DNA of 64,000 bases from positions 1 through 64,000 of the forward strand of contig WTXI01000045.1 of assembly GCA_022376515.1 (NCBI GenBank). The letters run 5' to 3'. Shown here in pieces: positions 1 through 13,150 of the stretch (the stretch's first letter is position 1; each line of letters opens with the position of its first letter). The position numbers and the translations under genes are program-made. This DNA comes from Lactifluus volemus (Eukaryota; Basidiomycota; Agaricomycetes; Russulales; Russulaceae). Under the pieces are notes generated by a model. The model had not been told where the DNA came from and searched no databases. It was given only the letters and a program-made list of their open reading frames with translations.

Positions 1-457
1 CTGGACGAGATTGTGATGATGTGTGCCGTAGCGAGCGAGAATTGTGTCGCGGCCACGATCAGCATCAATCTGCGCGTTGACATGACATGACATGAGCGCG
101 AATTGCCAGTGGGCGATCCCGATGAAAGCGGAAATGGGAATCCGAACTTACAGATTTGATCCTTTCAACCCCTTCATATTCAAGACATGTGCGCATAAAG
201 CAAAGACGCAGATACTGCGCATTCACCAAGAGAACATGGTCAATACGGTTGGAAAAACGGGAGGAATAAGAGCTAGCGTACTTGATACCTGGTTTTACAA
301 TGAGCGGCCCGGTCCCCAAAAAGACACGGAACGTGGAAGGAGAGGGCGATTGAGAAATACACTCACCATAAAGAGGACCGACGATCCAATAGGAAAGCAG
401 GGATGACTCATTCCAAGCCAAGTCACCCGGGAATGCCTTTGGAGGGCCAGCAGACAT
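1..457 (-). CDS. Partial unrecognised gene, 5' end only
   Basis: A start codon at 457 opens a 91-nt exon (MSAGPPKAF..., ending WIVGPLY) closed by a GTGAGT donor at 366. A pyrimidine-rich intron ends in CAG at 289, and a second exon (about 288-225) continues in frame with IKYASSYSSRFSNR. A further open stretch, 69-1, reads toward the left edge, so the gene would continue outside the window. I do not recognise the family. The support is start codon, splice sites and frame continuity only; exon boundaries after 225 are uncertain and the whole could be fortuitous. Confidence 0.4.
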
Positions 458-2103
458 GGTAACAAATCAGAAAACGGTGGGGGGGGGGGGGTGGCGAGGT
501 ATGAGAACACCTTTCGGAGGTGAGGGGTTTCAACGTCACATTTTTGAGAATGTCTATAGGTTAATAAAGAATCGGTATGTATCGGATAGTACATGTAAAG
601 CCGGGCCTGCCGGGGGGAATATGAAAAAATATGAAATGATGACTGAAACGAAACAGTGGGGGTCGTCCGACCATATGGATTGGCAGCCCTAGAGATCGCC
701 TGAACTTGAAGGATCAAGCGATCAAGTCACAACAAAAGACGCCCCCAAGCAACGGGCAAATCGAACAGGCGCCTTTTTTTTTCCCCCGAGTTGGCGCGAA
801 GCAACAACTTCTGGACCCCATTATTAAATGAGTACGCCAAATATCATGGGAAAAACCGTGACCATCATCATCGTTTTTGAGTAAATGGACGTGTAGTAGT
901 CATCGAGTTGTGTGTGTGTGGGAAGACTTGACCTGGTTATTAATAATGAACCAAAACAAGTCATTTTTGCTCTGCTTGTGGACCCACGATCAAACCAAAT
1001 CAAATTGTAGATCTTCCTTCCGGTGAAAAAAATCACGACCGGCGAGATAGCGCCAAGTTGCTGTCTGCAGTGCTTCAACTCGAAATTGTGCACTGCCAGT
1101 GCCCTCCAAAAATTCCTTTTTTTTTCTGTATCCCAACAGTCAAAAAAGAAAACGAATACAATGATCGACCATCCATCGATGTCCATCATAGTACAATTTT
1201 TCGGAACTGACCTTTTTTTTTCTGAGCCAGAACTCGGAGATCACCGAATATAAAAATTTATGGCCCAAAATTAGTTTTCTGTACTACTGTACCGTATTGG
1301 CGCAAAAGGCCTGCCTAATAGAAAGATACACGCTTTTTCTTCCTCTCCGGTAGAACCGGCTCTCGTCGTCGTCGAAAGGTCTTTGGGGGAGGTTGAGATC
1401 GCGGGGTGGTCCCGGTGGTGATGGCATGTGAGTTTTTCGGGAGTTCGGAGTTCCCCAATTCAGTTTAACCCGTCGTCGGTCGTCGTCGTCGTCGTGAAGG
1501 GACGATTACAGGTACACTGTACTTGTATGCAGTGTTTGATCGACAAGCCTTGACTTTTACTGCTTTCCCAAGGACTGATAAATGACCGTACCTTACCCTT
1601 CTATTGTATTCGTCAATCACGCCTTCAATTGGTCACTACGGTAGTACATTTTAGTGTCGGGGGGTGGCAATACGTATCGTTTACGGTCGTAAACGTGTGA
1701 ACGTTCATCATGATGATGTGCATCATAGGTTATTAGGGATCACGAAAGCGATTGACATGATTGTTCCGTCTTCACATGGTGTGAAAAGAAAAGGGATACA
1801 TTTGTCTTCGGAACACAACATGTTTTTGACTATCGTTACTTTAATAAAGCTTAATATGTGCTATCATATATCGTGGTGGGGTGTCGTTTGGGTCCTTCGT
1901 GAAGCAAGAAATGTGAGAGGAGGAAGATAAAGCAAGAGGGATAAATCAGTGTCGTGTGAAGGTGTCGCAGGTGTACGTAAAGATAGTAAGAAAGAAGTCC
2001 AGGGGAAAAAGAACGAGAGAGATGAGTAAGTAAGAATCAATGATGTCTAGAATAAACACCAGAAGGTAAGAACGATGACAAAGAAGGTGATGATGATGAT
2101 TCA
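458..2103. other. Intergenic, no convincing gene
   Basis: No reading frame here looks like protein. It holds a run of about 13 G at 478-491, a GTC/CGT microsatellite near 1370-1495, and homopolymer A/T tracts. It is bounded by a divergent start on the left and the 3' end of the membrane-protein gene on the right. Confidence 0.5.
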
Positions 2104-4886
2104 TCACGAATGGCTTGTAGGATCACGCCCCGCCACACGGTTCTGAAAGACGTGTAGATGATTCGGGCTACCCCAACTCCCACTCCACGATCTTGGTGGT
2201 GGCGGTGGCGGTAACATCCCATCTTCTCCCACCCCTACCCCCGCCGCCGACTGTGACTGTGGATCTGTCGTCGACGTGTGCGTCGTAAAACTACTCCTCG
2301 TCGCGGTAGAAGTGACCGTCGCGCTCGCCGTATGATGCGAAACCGCCCGGTCCTCACCCGGCAACGACGGTAATGACGGCGGCGCGCGGGTCGAGGGAAC
2401 GATAAATTGTCGACCGGTAGCGGAAAGCGGAGGCGAGATTTCACCCGGATTGCTGCGCATCGGGCGTCGGTCGATCGAGGAGATGGAGCTCGATTGTGCG
2501 AGCGATTTGAGACTTCGTCCTCGCGAACGTTCAGAGTTGGTATTGGAGGCCGGTGCGGAACCAGACGCGCTTCGAACCGAGTATGGACCTAGATGGGATC
2601 GCATCGAGTGCAGCGATCCCTGTTCGGAAACGGTCGGTTCACGCGGGTACACAACCGTCACGGGCTAAGCAACAATCTCTCAGCGCAGCCCCACAAAAAA
2701 AAAAAAAAGAGGGCAAAACTCACAAGACCAAATGTCGTACGCCGCTCGTGCGTGACTGGAATCCCCTGGGCAATCTGCCTCCAACTGTTTCTGGCGGCCG
2801 GTGGATCTTCTTCCAACACTTCGATATGAATATCAGAAGGAGCTCCCGAGTGACGCGGTGCATTCAAATTTGAAAACGAGTCGAGGCCAGGTGGTCTCCT
2901 GGTCAACGACGCGGACGCAAACGGCGATGCGGGACGCGGAGCAGGTATGTCCAAAATGTCACTCGCGTCATTCGAATTTCCAGTATTCTGCTCGTATACT
3001 GCAGGGCCTTCACTTTCCTCGGAGGCACGCATTGGGTCCGCAGACAATGGAGATGGTCCAGCATAACCGGCGCTGCGACTGGTCGACGTCGTGCCGTGTG
3101 GAAGCGGAGGTACGGGGGGCGATGGCGTAGAAGACAAGTTCTCGCGTGATGTCGCGTCATAAAACACGGTGTTTCCTGACCGTGCGGAACCCGAACTGAA
3201 CGCACTGATCCCCGATATAGGGCGAACGCCGTTACGATAACTCATCTCAGTACGTAGCTGGGCATTGTGATTGCGTCCGGCCTCCACCTCGTTGTCCGTG
3301 AGCTGTCGAGCGATAAAGGAGGTACTCTTTAGTGAGGAAGCGCTTGGGGTGGTTGAGCGCGGCTTGGGGTTAAGCCAGCTGCGACGCAAGATGTTGGGAA
3401 TTCCGATAGGCCAAGACGGTCGAGAGGATGACTGGGAACTTTGTCCGACTTGTACACGCCGGGCCGTGTAGAGCAAAGCCGACTCGGGATCATTTCCTGG
3501 GGTCATCGAACGTTCACTATTCAACAAGGACTTGCGCGAACCATGTGAGACGTTAAGGTTGAGTGTGCGGGGTGGTAAAAGCGGCGCATCAAGCTCAAGA
3601 TCTGCCTCGTCCGGAGACTTGACGGTGTCAGGGCCCTGTAGTGAGGTGGAGAATGCCTCGGCGAGCTGCTCGCGCGAGATAACGGCAGTTGGTCTATTGC
3701 TAGAGGACAGCGCGACGCCGATCGGTCCTGACGAATCTTGAGACCGTCGCGGGGAATCGACGAGGCGTGCTGTGGTCTGTCCGTCTCTTGTGCCACGGGT
3801 CGCATCTCCACTACGACGCAGGAACGCATCGTGCTCATCTCCACTGCTTTGCACGGAGCCCTCGCCTGCCGAATGCAGCTGTGTATCAAGATCTGCATCC
3901 TGATCATCGTCGTGTCCCTGGACGTCATGCCACATCCACATAACTTGACTTGGTGGAGGCTCCGAGTGGTACTCGCCTGGGGCTTGATTGCGTTGGCGTC
4001 TACGGAGGAAGAAGATGAGGAGGAAGAGTAGGAGCAATGAGCCGAGTACTGATCCAAGGACAGCACCGATGATCTCGCCAACATGATGCGAGTGAGAGGA
4101 TGATTCACCACCGATTGGTGAGGAGGATGGTAATGAGGTAGAAGATCGGGTTGGCCCAGCAGTGGAGGGTGTCGCGGTTAGGGAGGAAGGTGTCGCTAGT
4201 GTTGAGGAAAGCACGGATGACGCAACGGTTGTGGACAGAGGATTGGACGCTGACGATGCCGGAGGGAACAACCCACCGTAAACCCAGACGCCGTCAGGAC
4301 CGAGAGGAATCTGAAACAGGGAAGCATGTCGTAAGCACACCAGCCCCCGCCGACGAAGGACAATACTTGAACATCGGCTCTATCGGCGCTGAGGAAGAGC
4401 GCATGATAATGCCGCGCGATCCGTGCTAAACCCCGATGTGGACCAACCAGGCGCCTTTCCAGACAAAGACGAACCATCCACTCTGCCTCTCCACATTACG
4501 GCAAAAAAAAAAAACAGCTCAAAGTACTCACCGGAGGCCCATAATATGTCAAAGGGAGAGAGATTATGGTGGTGAATGTCGCAGTAGCTTGCCCTGCGGA
4601 GTCCGTGGCGAGTGAAGTCGAGTCGGACAACCAGGAGGGCAAAGCTTGAGTGGGCGCGGCCATACGAGGACGTAGACAATATGGCAGGGGGAGGGGGCGT
4701 CAATCGTGTCAGCGTTGCAGGTGCGTAATAGTCGTGAGAGAACGTGGATAGCAGCTGAAGGTTTGTCAAAAAAACGAACGAGACAGCGTTTTGCCTTTGA
4801 GAAAACAAAAAAATCGTAAAAAGGTTTTTGGAGATAGGAAGGGGGGTGATGAGGGCGGAAAGAAGGAGGAAGGGCGGAAAATGCAA
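2104..4886 (-). CDS. Single-pass membrane protein with Ser/Thr-rich ectodomain (SKG6/Mid2-like architecture)
   Basis: The main exon (from about 4304 down) encodes a Ser/Thr/Pro-rich stretch, a membrane helix (IIGAVLGSVLGSLLLLFLLI) followed at once by the basic stop-transfer FLRRRQR, then about 450 residues of polar, low-complexity cytoplasmic tail. An intron with GTGAGT donor and TTGCTTAG acceptor (about 2662-2715) joins a final exon ending at 2104, rich in Ser and Pro. The 5' part is less certain. ATG 4886 gives a hydrophobic signal-like start (MHFPPFLLLSALITPL), while the segment before the donor near 4530 reads more naturally in another frame (ATDSAGQATATFTT), so one more small intron or a different start is likely. 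The layout of secreted ectodomain, one helix and long tail resembles fungal wall-stress or SKG6-type sensors; no specific function can be assigned. Confidence 0.65.
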
Positions 4887-5753
4887 GGATGAAAGTTAGC
4901 GCTACAGCGCGTGTCCTGTTCTGCTCTGCTTGTCTCGTTGTCTCTGTCTCAAAACTCGAACACTACCCCAGTTCTCATCACGTGGTTCGAATTCCCGAAA
5001 TTCCATCTGGAACATTTCATCTTACGTGATGACACTTGGTGGGATATTTTTTTGCCACATTATTCCGATGCAACATTCTGACATTGACGTGAATATAACC
5101 TCCAATAGGAAATTCATCCGACTACGTTGTCCGAATGATCCTCTGGCTTCAACATCCCCAGATGGTTGACTGTAAAATAAACAGTTCAGGCGCTAAAATG
5201 AAATGTGATGAGAATCAGGTACCACTTTTCACATTGCAGGCGTTCATGATCGTGGATATATTGCGGCCAATCCTTGGAACGGCCGACTCAGTTTTACTGC
5301 GACGGATAAACCCGGAAGAGATGGTGGCAGTGTACAAGCCACATTGTTACCATTGTAGCGTGTCGGGCCGCTTTTTTAAAGTAGCACAGAAACTGCGAGG
5401 ATGCGGCGTGTTCCTGATAATGGACCTCGTTAGTTGGCTAGTTTGTGTCTTTAGAATCACGTGCCCCTTTTGTTATGGGCCATTGATCCGCGTGAAGGCA
5501 TGGATAGGGGAAGATAAGGAGCAGTGTACACAGCGACCGAAACACGTTCCTAAGGACTCAAGTGTGATTCTTGAGCGTCCCACATGCAGAAAAACGAGGT
5601 GTCATCATATAATCAACTTTAGAAGCATAGAAGAGCATAACATAGGGTGAGCATATAGACCATAAAGAGCATAGTGAAGTAGACAGAGAGTAAGTTAGAC
5701 GTGAGGGTAATGTTCCGCAAACTTTGGAGGCAGAGGAAGGCGATCTCCACCTT
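4887..5753. other. Intergenic, no gene seen
   Basis: Short frames occur on both strands but none has coding character, splice context or a recognisable motif. This would hold the promoter of the membrane-protein gene and the 3' flank of the next minus-strand gene. Confidence 0.5.
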
Positions 5754-6600
5754 TCAAAGAACCGCGACGATCTCGGGATAAATCTGAGTACCGTCATAGG
5801 AATAAAGTCGCGTGAGTCGAAGTTGGCCAAAGCAAATTCCTTTAGCGCTGTCTCGAGGCCGGATCTGCCACTCCTTGCTAACAGCTTTGATTTTCGGTCC
5901 GACTCGCTGCAGGATCGGGGATGAGCCAAAAAAAAAAAAAAAAAAACTAGATCAGACAGACGGCACAGAAACCCCGGTCCGAGGAGGGGGGGGAAGAGGA
6001 GGAAGGGAAACGTCCTTACCTCAAAAAAGTCGCGATATAGCCCCGCGACGACACAGCCGACTTTGCCGAGCGGTGCAGACGCAATGTCGGGGCTGTCGAA
6101 CCACTCTTCGTAGTCAAATTGACCTGATTGGGGCCACTGAAACAAAACAAATACCGGACGAGGAGGAGGAAATGGTTAAGCCGAGCTGACCAGATGGCGA
6201 GGAGCAGAGAAAAAAAAGGAAAGGCACACACGTAGATGTTCAATTTCACGGGGCGGTCAGTGTAGATAGGAACGCTGGATCCCACAATACCAATGCCATG
6301 GAGTGCCTCGAGAAGCGGGATCCCAGGGAGGATGCCGTAGTCTGGATTCAGGCGTAACTCCCAGACAGGTTGGGACCCATGCACGGCACGCTTCGGAGGC
6401 GGAGGGTCACGCACGCCCCGACTTGCTGGTGCCAATCTGCCGCACGTCCAGGCGGGATGGTCAAGACTGGGGTCTTTTAAAAAGACGTGGGTCTGATGAC
6501 GGAAAAAAAGTGGGGGTTCAGGCCTTACTGGGTTGGGAGCCGGAGGCGCCCGGAGCGACATACGACGCGAATCGTCGAGGCGGAGATACGTTTTAGACAT
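5754..6600 (-). CDS. Conserved-looking protein of unknown function, 212 aa
   Basis: Three exons, 6600-6232, 6136-6020 and 5906-5754, join in frame to 212 codons plus TGA. The first intron has GTGTGT/TTTCAG. The second has GTAAGG/CTGCAG and a T-run of about 18 before the acceptor, which appears on the plus strand as the A-run at 5929-5946. An in-frame 36-nt segment of exon 1 beginning GTAAGG and ending TCATCAG (just after APPAPNP) could be a further intron, giving 200 aa. The protein contains VWELRLNPDYG and FDYEEWFDSPDIAS and ends in an Arg/Lys-rich third exon. No signal peptide or membrane helix is evident. I do not recognise the family. It is divergently arranged with RIX7, with about 400 bp between start codons. 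Confidence 0.6.
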
Positions 6601-6996
6601 TTTTTTTATTGGGAGAAGCAGATGAGAAAAGGTAGAGGAGAGGAGAGGAGAGGAGAAAAAACACGAGGCAAGGGAGGTCAAGGCAGGGAACGGGCTGCTC
6701 TTATAGCTCTCCTGAACGTTCCACAATGACAATGATTTCGTTGGCCTTTTGCCACAGTGGGGCCATAGCCCTTCCACAAGACACACAGTGGTAGGAGTGG
6801 CGTCGGGACCAGGATAGAGTTCAGGAAGCGACCAATCATCATTCCAGGAGTCTACGAGAACACTACGAGAACCTAGGAAGACAAAGTGGTTTCCCGTTTC
6901 CCGTGAACGCCGATTTATTGTTCACGTGACCAAGATTGTGGTCCTAGCCCCTTGATTCGTGTGGGACACTGGCAAACGTCCACCCGAAAAAAAAAA
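6601..6996. promoter_or_regulatory. Divergent intergenic/promoter region
   Basis: About 400 bp separate the divergent start codons of the 212-aa protein and RIX7. It contains a GAGGA repeat (6630-6660). The inverted pair GTTTCCCGTTTCCCGTGAAC / GTTCACGTGACC near 6890-6930 includes a CACGTG E-box core. No TATA box is obvious. A promoter role is inferred from position only. Confidence 0.35.
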
Positions 6997-9569
<2,573 letters not shown>

Positions 9570-9677
9570 AGAGTGGACGAGGAGACATTGTACAACTTTT
9601 TTATAACTTGGTACTACAAAACACACTGACAGGAGAATACACGTGTCACTCACTAACTTTCTTCAGTCCGGATCGAA

Positions 9678-11242
9678 TCACTCAGCATTAGCATCAGAAC
9701 TCCATTCCGCTGGCCATACCCACCACCAGCCACGGTATTCCGTATCGCACCATATCCCCACCATCCCAAATGGCGTCACCATACCAGCCCAATGCAATGA
9801 GGCCATCATTACCCCAGGATAGGTTTTGACGGCTTCGATCGTGCCCGTGGGGATGTGACACGAGCCCCGGAGAGTGAACGGACCGACATTGTCGTGCCCC
9901 TCGCCACCGAAATACAGGCGGTTGGGTCGTGTGAACTGAGGAGGTTCCGAGAGACCCAAGACAAAGAACATTGGAGGAGCAAGCACATTCGTGCCCACGG
10001 TAGTGTGATAACCCGCCCACGGCGTGCGGTTAGTACTATCGGACTCGGACGACAGGCCAAAGAGGGGCGTCCCGGCCAGTCCATTTCGCAACCACGGAAA
10101 CGGTGTGACCGAGATTAGTTCGAACACCAAATCGTACCTCGCCGCGGGGTTGATAGAGCGGAATGACGGCGCACGGAGGGACAGGTGTTTCACTTCACGG
10201 TCACGGTGAATGTGATGATCTCCCGCTGAGTTCAAGATCAGTTCGAGAAGTATCTTTGTTTGGACCGTGAAGCAAGTGTAGTAGCAAGACGAGACGCGCT
10301 CGCGCTCAAGCCAACTATTCAAGCTGAATGTGGACGAGAAAAGGGTGGACCAGCCCGTATTGGAACGCATTGACGCCGCCTTCCAGACCGTCTGGAAGTA
10401 CACCGGCGAGTAGAAAGTCTTCCATGTGTCGTTAAAGATCGATTTGACTGCGTTTTTGTTGCCTATTTTACCAAAGGAGAGATCAAAAATAAAAATAAAA
10501 AATACTCGTCAACAGAGAGAGAAGGGCGGGGTACTAGAGGTAGTGATGACGGTTGAGTAGACCCACATTGCATAAGGAGCGCTATCAGGCTAAAACAAGC
10601 ACGCTCGAGCCAACCATATTGGCATGACGGCAGCTTGTACGATAGGGAGGCTCCAGGATTCGATGTGGAACAGCAGAGGTCTGCTACAGTCCACGTAAAA
10701 GCCCAGAGTAACTTGTGATATTTTGGGCCAGTGATTCGTGAGATGATCTCTGCACCCCCTAGAGGGGAAAAAAAAAAAAAGAAGAGTGTTGCATTTTACT
10801 ACAATTCAAGGACGAAAGAATCACTTTTGGGCGCACTGAGGTGAGTGACAAACACTGGCAAGACTACACTTGACTTCCGCAGCCAGACTTTCATCCTTTC
10901 TACATTGAGAACCGGGAGATGTTGGCTGTCGTTGACTTGGAGGTGAATGACGTTATTATCCACCGCGGCAATCTCTTCAAAAAGTTGAAGAGTCCTGCTA
11001 TATGTATAATCGATGCGCATCCAATGCTTCCAATTTCCTGAGAGTTGAGTGCTTTCGTCTTCATCTTGCCATGCACTCCCGTCCCATCCTTGCAACGATA
11101 GGCGTGCCTTGAAGAGAGCCGGGGTCAACAAGACGGCGGATAAGGTGTGGTTTGTGAGGGCCAACGAAAGGATGTGCTTTGTGTGAGGAAGACGGAGAGC
11201 AACCTCATAGAATAAATCCAGGGGAAGAGACTCGGATGCCAT
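9678..11242 (-). CDS. F-box-like protein, paralogue 1
   Basis: Exons 11242-10837, 10758-10567 and 10462-9678 join to 460 aa. The N-terminus (SLPLDLFYEVALRLPHTKHI, ALTNHTLS) is an F-box-like segment as seen in large Agaricomycete families. Next comes WKHWMRIDY, then a middle exon with ISRITGPKYHKLLWA. The C-terminal module has PWLRNGLAGTPLFGLSS, GEGHDNVGPFTLRGSC, TPFGMVGIW and a Trp-rich end WWWVWPAEW. F-box proteins usually bridge SKP1-Cullin ligases to substrates; the C-terminal glycine/aromatic beta-type module would be the substrate side, which is inference. Splice sites and exon phases match paralogues at 25769 and 41976. Its C-terminal half has extra segments, so it is the most divergent copy. 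The start is ATG 11242. Confidence 0.75.
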
Positions 11243-11631
11243 CAAGTCTGAGTTTGAGCGGTACCCCCTGAGTTCCTTCTTCCTTCTTCCTTACTCTTCA
11301 CCCACCTCTCGCCTCATGGCACGTATCCCCTTTACCTTTTTCTTTTTTTACACACGTTTGACCTACGTACTGAGGGGGAGTTTTGTGATACAACGTCCGA
11401 GTCACTAGCGTCGTACATTGTCAACTTATGGACTCCAACTAGTATAGCTAAGATCTGATAGATGATACTAGACCTCATACAATGAGAAGTGCATGCATGT
11501 ATAATAAAAATGTCCTTCCAGCTACAACTGGTCTGAGAGTCTGTCCACATTTCCCTTGCACTACCAGCTTGTTTCAACAGCCAAGTTGTTCCCAATATGG
11601 TCCATGACTTGGGGGCTCAAAACGATTGCGG
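11243..11631. other. Intergenic; left edge of the segmental duplication
   Basis: No gene is seen. From 11432 the sequence matches the segment starting at 18436 (ACTCCAACTA...), marking the left boundary of the duplication. Confidence 0.6.
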
Positions 11632-12118
11632 CTACACTTGCAAGTCGAGGCAACAATTCGTGAGGCACTCCGCTTGAGTTTGGCCGTTGGGTAAGAAATT
11701 GCATTCGAAGCTGCAAAATCTGCCGCATGTAGTGTCAGAAGAAGGAAAGTTGCAAATACAGGGGAAGGTGATAGGATCTAAGTTCGGGTTCACGCCGTTT
11801 GTTGGAATTTGTCGGGTCACAACAGTTCTCCATGGGACGGTATTCTCGCCACTCGAGTGGGATGCGGGGAGCCTGTAGGCCTCGGCGATCGAGCTCGTTT
11901 GGGTAGGTAAGTCCGACACAGGCCCCGAGGCGATGGGAGGCACGTCTTGGGAACTAGTGGCGATGAGAGCCTAGTCAAGAAGGTCAGATTGATCAAGGCT
12001 GAATCCGCAACGAGCATGCCTTCAAGTTCTGGTTCAGCCTCTTCGGCCCGTTGGCGTCGCCATTAGTTGGCACTGCCGATGCAGCGAGGGGAACAAGAAG
12101 AGCAGTCAAGAATAACAT
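11632..12118 (-). CDS. Small secreted 8-cysteine protein, copy I
   Basis: Exons 12118-12012 and 11953-11632 give 142 aa; the 58-nt intron has GTTGCG/CACTAG and an internal CTGAC. The N-terminus is a typical signal peptide (MLFLTALLVPLAASA) followed by PTNGDANGPKR, which includes a possible KR processing site. The mature protein has a Ser/Thr/Pro-rich middle and a compact C-terminal cluster of eight cysteines: C-x-C, three single Cys, C, then a CC pair. Small secreted cysteine-rich proteins of this type are effector candidates or wall proteins in fungi; I recognise no named family. The paralogue at 18616-19114 shares signal peptide, intron and all eight cysteines, with divergence concentrated after the fifth cysteine and at the C-terminus. 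Confidence 0.72.
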
Positions 12119-13150
12119 TGTAGTCAAAACGGTGTAGTAAGGTAATAGATGTTTGAGGGAGGATCAACTTGTCGGGTGTGTCACCAAGCGTGCTAGAAAG
12201 AAAATTTTCGAGCGACTTGGCTACGCAGATAGATTATCATAGTAGTTAGAACGACGACGACGACGACGACAATGGAAGGTGGACACACCAAGGAAACAGA
12301 AGGAAGTGAATTAAAAAACACGTTGGAAACCGAGGGAGGTCATTGGAATCGAGGCGACTTTTATATATGTTAAAAGACCACGGCGATACCAGTAAATCAC
12401 TGGCATGTTCGGTCTTGTCGGAGACGCCGGGGCCCAGTGGATTACAGACACCGTCGGAGAGGTCGCCCCTCAGCTCATTTGATCAAGTTATTATGTATGC
12501 GCAAGTGGCACAGGACCGCATCTTGGCTCAGGCGGTCAGTGATGGTCGAAATAAACCAGCTACATGTGACTGGGACTGGGCGTACTGCACAAGGTCACGG
12601 AAATGTGAACGATAAGTGCATTTTACCATGTATAAAAACCCAAAAAAAAGGCTATAAAAAATGTGCCTCGAGGCCAAAATATTATATGCAATCGGTGAAC
12701 ATTTCCCCATGAACGTCGGAGTAGAGAAGCCGGTGTTTAGAAAAAACTGCACGAGGGGACAGTGGGGAAGAAGAAGGACTTCGGATGCGCACGCGACTCA
12801 AGTCACTCAACCCGCGTAGACATCAGACTATCGTTAGTCCAGAGCCCTTCTCAATCACCCTAGCTGGCGCTAAATGGAACATGATTAAGGGAGGAGCAGG
12901 AGCAGTGGAGAACACGTCGTCCTCAGCGCCGCCGTTGCTGCGGTGACAGTGGTGTGGGTAGTGGTGGCGGTGTGGTGGTGAAGATGATCGTGCGCCTGGC
13001 GCACTTCATGTGAATGCGCACTGCATGCCAGTTCCCACCTCCTTGCAGAGCGCGGCACTAGTAGAAAGTCCGTTGAGCGATGTCTCATGATGCAAGCTCG
13101 AGCGCTGAACTGGCAAGATGGGAGGTGATAGGGGCGCATGACGCGCATGC
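12119..13150. other. Duplicated spacer, left unit, with possible gene remnant
   Basis: A CGA microsatellite (12250-12272) lies upstream of the secreted gene. On the minus strand, 12885-13148 is open and similar to 20219-20422 in the right unit (SCQFSARA, VPRSAR). It would continue into 15003-15300 but is cut by the LTR at 13151. Whether this was ever a gene is unclear. Confidence 0.3.
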